In this document: in pieces, positions 13,782 to 18,837 of the stretch
How positions within the stretch are numbered: position 1 is the stretch's first letter
Layout of the letters: each line of letters starts with the position of its first letter
NCBI GenBank assembly: GCA_964346545.1
Contig: CAYFVR010000075.1
Coordinates: 1 to 18,837 of the forward strand
Length of the DNA stretch: 18,837 nt
Reading direction: 5' to 3'
From: CAYFVR01 sp964346545
GTDB lineage: Bacteria > Desulfobacterota > Desulfobacteria > Desulfobacterales > Desulfococcaceae
Position numbers and translations under genes: made by a program
The notes under the pieces: model-generated
What the model was told of the DNA's origin: nothing
Databases searched by the model: none
The model's input: the letters and a program-made list of their open reading frames with translations, nothing else

Positions 13782-14629
13782 GCAAACAGAACGCCGGTGT
13801 ATCCCACGAAGCTTTCGGCGGGGTGCTTGTCGTAGCTGGTGCCGTAGGCCACCGTTTGGCCCCGGCCGGCGCCCAGCCTTCGGGCCGCCACCACCGCCGC
13901 CGCCGCCGCGCCGGCGCAGCAGGCGTTATGATTCTCCAGGCCTTGGCGAATGGCGCCTTCGGCGTCCATTTCGGTCAGCGTCTGGATAAACCGGGGATCG
14001 TTTTCCTCCCGGACCCATTCCAGGGCCTCGCGGCCGCCGCCTTTGGGGTGAAATCCGTAATTGGCGCCGTAATGGGTCAGGTCCGTGGAGCCGATGACCC
14101 GGGCCGATTTTCCATCGGTTCTCGCCGCGTCGGCCAGCCGGTCGGCCAGCAACATGCTTTCCGGCGCCGGAGGCGCGCCGACGGCCACCACTTTGGCCTC
14201 GGGAAAGAAGTATTTGATGAACGGCATTTGCAATTCGATGGTGTTGTCCGGCGCGAACCGTTCGGGAGATTCTTCCGCCACCTTGAAATTTTCGGTGACG
14301 ACCCGGGACAATTCCTCATCCACGGGAACCGGGCCAAAGGGGGTTTCCCAGGCGCCCCGGGGCATAATCCGGGTGGGAGAATCGGGGCCGAGATGCATCC
14401 CGAAGACCAGAATGGTTTCCGGCGTTTCCCCCTGGGCGAGGGCATGAATCACCTGGCATGCGATGGACCCGGAAAAGACCCATCCGGCGTGGGGGACCAC
14501 CCCGCCCACCGGGTTTTGGGCCAGGTCGAGAGAAGGCGCCTCTTTTAAAAATTCACGAATTTGGGCTTCACAGGAATCCGGATCGCCGGGATACCAGCTT
14601 CCGGCGAATTGCGCGCGTCGAATCTGCAT
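13778..14629 (-). CDS. amrB: MEMO family protein (AmmeMemoRadiSam system protein B)
   Basis: A 283-residue MEMO1-like protein, structurally related to LigB-type extradiol dioxygenases and nonheme-iron or copper-binding in studied members; its bacterial biochemical role is unsettled. The N-terminus MQIRRAQFAGSWYPGDP matches the family start. His47 (VVPHAGWVFSG) and His79 (FGMHLGP) sit at the metal-ligand positions, with Cys237/Cys238 (HNACCAG) near the third ligand. STDLTHYG and the ending VGYTGVLFA are also family-typical. The ATG at 14627-14629 follows AAAGGAGACCCCC. It is the first gene of an overlapping set with TetR and mqnB. The AMMECR1 and radical-SAM partners commonly found with it are not in this window. 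Confidence 0.88.
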   Translation of the reverse strand: MQIRRAQFAGSWYPGDPDSCEAQIREFLKEAPSLDLAQNPVGGVVPHAGWVFSGSIACQVIHALAQGETPETILVFGMHLGPDSPTRIMPRGAWETPFGPVPVDEELSRVVTENFKVAEESPERFAPDNTIELQMPFIKYFFPEAKVVAVGAPPAPESMLLADRLADAARTDGKSARVIGSTDLTHYGANYGFHPKGGGREALEWVREENDPRFIQTLTEMDAEGAIRQGLENHNACCAGAAAAAVVAARRLGAGRGQTVAYGTSYDKHPAESFVGYTGVLFA

Positions 14630-14656
14630 GGGGGTCTCCTTTTTTGTCGGGGCGAC

Positions 14657-14681
14657 GGGCGGAAGCGTACCGCTTCCACCC
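14657..14681. repeat. GGAAGCG/CGCTTCC hairpin
   Basis: GGAAGCG (14661-14667) pairs with CGCTTCC (14671-14677) around the loop TAC, extended by GGG/CCC after one mismatch. It lies in the MEMO gene leader, 28 bases before the start codon. It has the look of a REP-type palindrome but does not match the GTAGGGGCG family in this window. It could affect translation or processing of the operon mRNA. Confidence 0.4.
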
Positions 14682-14708
14682 GGGACGATTTTGCCCCTTT
14701 GCGGTTTC

Positions 14709-14739
14709 AACCGTTTCGCCATTAATGTTTGGAACGGTT
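14709..14739. promoter_or_regulatory. Candidate TetR operator upstream of MEMO operon
   Basis: AACCGTTTC (14709-14717) and GGAACGGTT (14731-14739) are inverted repeats with one mismatch, spaced by 13 bases that include the palindrome CATTAATG (14720-14727). A weak minus-strand -35 (TTTACA, 14752-14747) lies next to it. Its position 80-110 bp before the first gene of an operon encoding a TetR protein suits an autoregulatory operator, but the spacing is long for that family. Confidence 0.35.
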
Positions 14740-14886
14740 TTGGAAATGTAAAGGCGGGAGCGATTCGATCGAGCGATCGGCCCTTCCGGCGAACGCGGAC
14801 TTTTCGCGGAAAATGGGGTCGGCGCCGCCGAAAAGAGCGAGCGCGGAGAATTGGGATGGAGGAAAGGAGGCGGGGAACGATCCGGT

Positions 14887-16086
14887 TTACAGCAGCGTCG
14901 GGAACACCGTCCGGAGGAAGCGACGTTCGTCCTCGTCGATGCGGCGGAGGCCCTCCATGAGCAGCTGCATGAATTCGCCCATGCCCTCGGCCTGCATCTG
15001 CTTCAGCGGCAGGCCCGGCCGAAAGCTGAAACGCCCGCGTTTCACCCTGAGGAGCTGATAAAACGCCTCCGGGCCTTCCAGGCCGCCGAAGCGTACCCGG
15101 ACCAGTTCGCCGTCCCGGAAGCTGATGTCGGCGGAGGTCCGCCCGGAAATCAGGGTGAGGATGCCGGTTTTCTGATTCAGGTGGAAGACCTGGAACAGCT
15201 CCGAGGGGGTCATTTCCGAGATTTTGCCGGAAAGGCCCGAGGAAAATTCCTCGTGGCGGGCTTCGTTGATTTCGGCCATGCGACCGGCCAGCAGGCGGGT
15301 GAAATACATCTGAAGCGACGGGGAGTTGGCCAGCACGGCCTTGAAGTTGGGGCCGTTGATGTAGAGAACGGTGGACGGCTCCAAGGCGCGGATGGTCGCG
15401 CCCACGGTATTGCCGGACAGCAGGCTCATTTCGCCGAACACTTCGCCCCGGCGCATTTCGGCGATGGACATTTCGTCGTTGCCCAGCACCTCCACGCGGC
15501 CGGAAACCAGGATGTACAGATTCCGGCCCGGTTCCCCCTTGCGCAGGATCACGTCGCCCACGCCGAATTCGTCGAAGCGCAGCCGGGCCGCGAATTCCCG
15601 CACCATGTGGTTGTCCAGCGCCCGGAAGATCGAAAACCGGCTCATGGCGCGCACCACCCGATCGATGTAATCGTCGTCGGGCAGATTGTCCGCCGTTTTT
15701 TCCGTGTTTTTGGCGTCGGATTGCGCGGAAAAACGGATGACCCCCTTGCAGCCGCCGCATTGAAAAAAGGGCGGCGGGTCTTCCATGTCGTTTTTCCGCA
15801 GCAGCGCGGCCACGTCCTTGGCCAGGATCAGGCAGGGCGCCTTTTTGGGGGGAACGGTGAAAATGCCGCCGGAAAGCTGGAAGGCGTCTCCGGTTTCGTA
15901 AAGCGGACAGTTGTTGATCCCCACCACCTTGAACCGCGGCGGGGAGACAAGCGGCCCATGGGCGGCGGGCGGAAGAATGTGGAAGCCGTGCCGGCATTTG
16001 CCGCAACGGGCCCGGCGACCCTCCGGCGGAATTTTATTCTCGTCCACCTTGAAGGAAGCGCCGCAGTTTTCACAGGTCACCCGCAT
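14887..16086 (-). CDS. Zinc-ribbon / cNMP-binding-fold / DUF4388 multidomain protein
   Basis: A 399-residue soluble protein, probably regulatory. Residues 1-36 are an MJ0042-type zinc ribbon (Cys5, Cys8, Cys28, Cys31). Residues 50-118 form a Cys-containing domain (NNCPLYETGDAF, Cys60, Cys85, and CGGC at 110-113) reminiscent of the TIGR04076 family. Residues 148-275 form a cyclic-nucleotide-binding fold; the phosphate-binding cassette reads FGEMSLLSGNTVGAT (217-231), with Val228 where CRP-type proteins have the phosphate-contacting Arg, so cAMP/cGMP binding is doubtful. Residues 284-358 are a DUF4388/PatA-N-like domain (SGKISEMTPSELFQVFHL, KTGILTL, GRFSFRP). The ATG at 16084-16086 was chosen because the zinc ribbon starts there, with GGAAGG upstream; the open frame reaches 16281 but the extra residues look non-coding. 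It stands alone, after the MFS terminator. Confidence 0.82.
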   Translation of the reverse strand: MRVTCENCGASFKVDENKIPPEGRRARCGKCRHGFHILPPAAHGPLVSPPRFKVVGINNCPLYETGDAFQLSGGIFTVPPKKAPCLILAKDVAALLRKNDMEDPPPFFQCGGCKGVIRFSAQSDAKNTEKTADNLPDDDYIDRVVRAMSRFSIFRALDNHMVREFAARLRFDEFGVGDVILRKGEPGRNLYILVSGRVEVLGNDEMSIAEMRRGEVFGEMSLLSGNTVGATIRALEPSTVLYINGPNFKAVLANSPSLQMYFTRLLAGRMAEINEARHEEFSSGLSGKISEMTPSELFQVFHLNQKTGILTLISGRTSADISFRDGELVRVRFGGLEGPEAFYQLLRVKRGRFSFRPGLPLKQMQAEGMGEFMQLLMEGLRRIDEDERRFLRTVFPTLL

Positions 16087-16205
16087 GGGCTTCGCCTTCC
16101 CGGCCGCGGAAAAACGCCCAGCCGCCGATACCGGATCGATCTGATAGGGATAAGAAACGTGAATCAAAAACCGGAATGAATCGGGATTTTGCCAGAAAAC
16201 CGCTG

Positions 16206-16238
16206 GAAAAACAAGCGGCCGGTGGGAGCGGCCGTTTT
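16206..16238 (-). terminator. Intrinsic terminator after the MFS gene
   Basis: Minus-strand stem AACGGCCG / CGGCCGCTT (16236-16229 with 16221-16213, one G-T pair), loop of seven, followed by GTTTTTCC (16211-16204). It lies about 115 bp past the MFS stop codon and so ends the YchF-like/MFS transcript before the zinc-ribbon gene. The remaining spacer to 16351 shows no gene. Confidence 0.6.
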
Positions 16239-16351
16239 GGGGGCCGGGATTTCGCGGAATCTCCAATTCCCGGAGGCGCATCCAATGGCGGATTCGGGGA
16301 ATGGATCAACCGCTCAAGCCCGGGCTCCGGAGGGTTTGGGAAGAGGGGTCA

Positions 16352-17593
16352 CTACGGCCCGGCGGCGGGGGAGGCCAGATCGGCGTTTCTTCGCGCGCGG
16401 GCGGAACCCAGCCGCAACGCGGCCAGCCCCAACAGCGCCATGGCCGCCGCGACCGTCGCCACCGCCGGCAGGCGGCCCAGTTGCCACAAGCCGGCGCCGG
16501 CCAGGGCCCCCAAAAATCGGCCGATCCCCGCGCCGGTCAGATAGCCGGCCATCAGGGTGCCCCGAGCCTCGGGCATCAGTTCCGTGAAGAGGGACAGAGA
16601 GGCCACGATGGTGAATTCGCAGGTCAAAAACGCCAGAAAATAGCCGCCCAGCGCCGCGGCGAGCGTTCCGCCCAAAAGCGGCAGGGCGCCGTAGGCCAGG
16701 GCGGTGGCGAACACGCCGATGGTCACGGCTCGGCCAAGTCCCAGTCGGTCCGCGACGGCGGCCACCAGCCCTTCGCCGCACAGTTCCGCCGCGCCGATGG
16801 CGGTGGCGGCCAATCCCAGCCCGGAAAGGCCGAGACCGAAGTCGCCTTCCAGCCAGACGCCGGAGACCACGAACATCAGATCGCTGGCCCCGTTGAAAAA
16901 CAGGGCGAATCCCAAGGCGCCCAGGGCGGCCGGTTTGCGGAGGCGGGAGACGATCCGGCGCAATTCATCGGCCACCGGCGGGGCGTCGGGATTGGGCGAC
17001 TCCGGCGGCATCCGGCGGGCCAGGACGATCAGCGCCACGAAGCTCAACCCCGCCAGCGCGAAGAACGGCGCCCGCCAGCCCGCGCCGTCCATGAGCAGGC
17101 CGATGAGCGGCAACCCCACCAGCGAGCTGCCGGCCCAGCTCATTTCCAGCAGACCGATGGCCCGGCCCCGGTGTTCGTAGGGAACGGCTCGGCCGGTGTA
17201 GGCCAGCACCGCGGGGTCGTACATGTTTTTGGCAATCCCCGCCAGCACCAGCCCCGCGAAAACGGCGGGGTAGGTGGCCACGCCCCCCGCCAAGGTCAGA
17301 CCCAGGATGAGGGTGATCAGCCCGGCCAGCATCAGCGCGCGATACCCTTTTCGATCCCCCAGCGGTCCGAAGAGCAGGCAGGTGAGGCCGCTCATCTGGT
17401 TGGCGCCCAGAATGGCGGTGACCGCCGGAAGGGGCACGTCCAGCCCCCGGCTCAACGCCGGGGCGAAGGGATAGGGAAAGCGCCGGGCCGTGTTGATGAC
17501 GAGTCGGGCGCCCAGGGCCGCCCAGAATCCCGAGCCTCCGGCCAGGGAGGAACGGGCGGGCGCGGATTCCGCTTTCCCGGCCTCGGTCTTCAT
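16352..17593 (-). CDS. Major facilitator superfamily transporter
   Basis: Inner-membrane permease of 413 residues with about twelve hydrophobic segments, for example ALMLAGLITLILGLTLAGG and the C-terminal VATVAAAMALLGLAAL. The loop after the second helix carries motif A, GPLGDRKGYR (76-85), and the pseudo-repeat ADRLGLGRAV marks the second half, so both six-helix bundles are present. The substrate cannot be told; it resembles drug or metabolite exporters of the 12-helix type. The ATG at 17591-17593 was chosen because the N-terminus is then a short cytoplasmic tail; a TTG at 17650 is an alternative, and neither has a strong ribosome-binding site. It lies 75 bp after the YchF-like gene and probably shares its promoter. 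Confidence 0.88.
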   Translation of the reverse strand: MKTEAGKAESAPARSSLAGGSGFWAALGARLVINTARRFPYPFAPALSRGLDVPLPAVTAILGANQMSGLTCLLFGPLGDRKGYRALMLAGLITLILGLTLAGGVATYPAVFAGLVLAGIAKNMYDPAVLAYTGRAVPYEHRGRAIGLLEMSWAGSSLVGLPLIGLLMDGAGWRAPFFALAGLSFVALIVLARRMPPESPNPDAPPVADELRRIVSRLRKPAALGALGFALFFNGASDLMFVVSGVWLEGDFGLGLSGLGLAATAIGAAELCGEGLVAAVADRLGLGRAVTIGVFATALAYGALPLLGGTLAAALGGYFLAFLTCEFTIVASLSLFTELMPEARGTLMAGYLTGAGIGRFLGALAGAGLWQLGRLPAVATVAAAMALLGLAALRLGSARARRNADLASPAAGP

Positions 17594-17668
17594 GGCGATT
17601 CTTTTGGGGAAACGGGCCGGGGCCGCCCGGTTGGGCTCTTGTCCCGCCAAAAAGGATCGGATCGAGAA

Positions 17669-18697
17669 TCAGACATTGAATCGGAAATTGGCGATGTCGC
17701 CGTCCTGGACCTCGTAGGTCTTGCCCTCCAGCCGCACCGTGCCCCGTTTGCGGGCCTCGGCGTAGCTTCCGGCGGCCATCAGGTCGTCGTAGGCCAAGAT
17801 TTCGGCGCGAATGAAGCCTTTCTGGATGTCCGAGTGGATGACCCCGGCCGCCTCCACCGCGGGGGTTCCCCGACGGATGGTCCAGGCGCGCACCTCGTCC
17901 TCGCCCACGGTGAAAAAGGAGATCAACCCCTGCAGGGCGTAGGATTCCTGGATGACCCGGTCGGCGGCGGAGGCGGCGATCTCGAATTCCGCCAGGAATT
18001 CTTGAGCCTCCTCCTCGGACATCTGGGCCAACTCCTGCTCGATCTGGCCCCGGATGACCCGGCAGCGTTCCCGCTCGGCCAGCTCGCCCACGGCGGGCAT
18101 CTCCTCGTCCTCGTCGGCGTTGTTGAACAGCACCAGCATGGGCTTGGCCGAGACGAAGGCGAAGCCGCGCAGCGGCGGGGCGGCGGCCAGCTCCGGTCGG
18201 CTTCGCAGCGGCCGGTCCGCCTCCAGACATTCCTTGCATTGCTTCAGCAGGCCGATCTCCTCGTCGGAAACTTTTTTGCCGCGTTTTCGGTCCAAGTCCA
18301 GCCGTTCCAGCCGTTTTTCCACCACCAGCAGGTCGGCCAACACCAGCTCGCCGTCCATGTCGGCGACGTCCGCGGCCGGTTTGGGCGGCTCCAGGCCGTA
18401 GGCCTCGAAATTGCGGACCACCTGGATCAGGGCGTCGCAGTCCCGCACCGCCGTCCAGACGTTCTCGCCCGATTTCTTGTCCCCCCCGCCCCGGCCGGGC
18501 AGAAAATATTCCACTTGGGCGTAGATGGTTTTGCGGGGATTGTACATCTTGCTCAAAATGTCCACCCGCTCGTCGGGAACTTTTACGGTGCCCACCCGAT
18601 CCTCCCCCCGAAGGGCCGCGCCTCCCGTGGTCCCGGTCAACGCCTCGAAGACGGTGGTCTTTCCGGCCCCTTCCAGCCCGATAATGCCAAGCTTCAT
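17669..18697 (-). CDS. Divergent YchF-like P-loop NTPase (DUF933/TGS C-terminus)
   Basis: A 342-residue relative of the YchF/OLA1 ATPases of the Obg family, about 20 shorter than normal YchF. The P-loop is GLEGAGKTT (7-15) in place of the usual GLPNVGKST. The NxxE-type base-recognition motif is kept (N193-A-D-E196), which in YchF favours ATP. The C-terminal DUF933/TGS domain is highly typical (HSDIQKGFIRAEI, GKTYEVQDGDIANFRFNV). The stretch that should carry DIAGL (G3/Walker B) reads VEYFLPGRGGGDKK (62-75) and is shortened, so the DxxG aspartate is missing. It is therefore a paralogue-like form rather than the housekeeping ychF. The ATG at 18695-18697 follows a strong AAGGAGG ten bases away. 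It leads a two-gene unit with the MFS permease. Confidence 0.85.
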   Translation of the reverse strand: MKLGIIGLEGAGKTTVFEALTGTTGGAALRGEDRVGTVKVPDERVDILSKMYNPRKTIYAQVEYFLPGRGGGDKKSGENVWTAVRDCDALIQVVRNFEAYGLEPPKPAADVADMDGELVLADLLVVEKRLERLDLDRKRGKKVSDEEIGLLKQCKECLEADRPLRSRPELAAAPPLRGFAFVSAKPMLVLFNNADEDEEMPAVGELAERERCRVIRGQIEQELAQMSEEEAQEFLAEFEIAASAADRVIQESYALQGLISFFTVGEDEVRAWTIRRGTPAVEAAGVIHSDIQKGFIRAEILAYDDLMAAGSYAEARKRGTVRLEGKTYEVQDGDIANFRFNV

Positions 18698-18771
18698 TTC
18701 CGGTATGCCTCCTTTATGCCGCGCCGGGGCGTCGCGTCTCGCCCGACGGCCAAATTCATTCAAAATCCGCC

Positions 18772-18800
18772 ACCATATCCCCAATGAATACGGATGGCAA
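18772..18800 (-). promoter_or_regulatory. Candidate promoter for YchF-like/MFS operon
   Basis: On the minus strand TTGCCA (18800-18795), a 17-base spacer and TATGGT (18777-18772) match sigma70 at 5 and 4 of 6 positions. It lies about 75 bp before the YchF-like start, in an otherwise empty, AT-richer stretch (18698-18837). Confidence 0.55.
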
Positions 18801-18837
18801 ATGAAAAAGAAATTCACCGGTTTCGTCCCAATTTCGG

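Noticed and set aside
16087..16281. N-terminal extension of the zinc-ribbon/cNMP protein
   Set aside because: The extra 65 residues do not resemble a domain, and zinc-ribbon proteins of this type begin at the Met just before the first Cys pair.
16301..18787. Plus-strand open frame of 828 codons opposite the MFS and YchF-like genes
   Set aside because: Its translation is Gly/Gln/His/Arg-rich with no domain pattern, and the opposite strand encodes two clear protein families with good starts. It is an antisense shadow caused by high GC.

Overview
This is a GC-rich, gene-dense bacterial segment. It contains one run of exactly 100 N (3118-3217), so it comes from a scaffolded draft assembly. The gene set includes methylmalonyl-CoA epimerase beside a two-subunit class I CoA-transferase, two enzymes of futalosine-type menaquinone synthesis (MqnB, MqnD), a short-form isopropylmalate dehydratase pair, a MEMO-family protein and a zinc-ribbon/cNMP/DUF4388 protein. 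Together these suggest an anaerobic Desulfobacterota (deltaproteobacterial, sulfate-reducer-like) genome. That assignment is inferred from gene content, as no rRNA or species marker is present.

Layout. (1) Minus strand, 1-3117: a TetR regulator cut at its 5' end by the N gap, CoA-transferase subunits A and B, a 397-bp spacer full of palindromic repeats, then methylmalonyl-CoA epimerase running off the window. This looks like a regulated acyl-CoA/organic-acid module. (2) 3358-4497 (+): a lipoprotein, convergent across a strong hairpin with a minus-strand pair (response regulator-GGDEF, then an exported TolB-like/FG-GAP repeat protein, 4656-7261). (3) 7439-11243 (+): lepA, leuC, leuD. lepA and the GGDEF gene diverge from overlapping promoter-like sequences. 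(4) Minus strand, 11319-14629: MEMO protein, TetR and mqnB joined by 4-bp stop/start overlaps, then mqnD after a 205-bp spacer occupied by a second copy of the palindromic repeat family. (5) Minus strand, 14887-18697: a divergent YchF-like P-loop protein followed by an MFS permease and a terminator, then the multi-domain zinc-ribbon/cNMP/DUF4388 protein.

Points that stand out: a dispersed palindromic repeat family with compensatory stem changes, one copy of which overlaps the mqnB stop codon; the translationally coupled MEMO-TetR-futalosine hydrolase operon; a YchF-like protein that has lost the DxxG (G3) motif; and a cNMP-fold protein without the usual phosphate-binding arginine. No tRNA, rRNA, CRISPR array, transposase or phage gene was seen.
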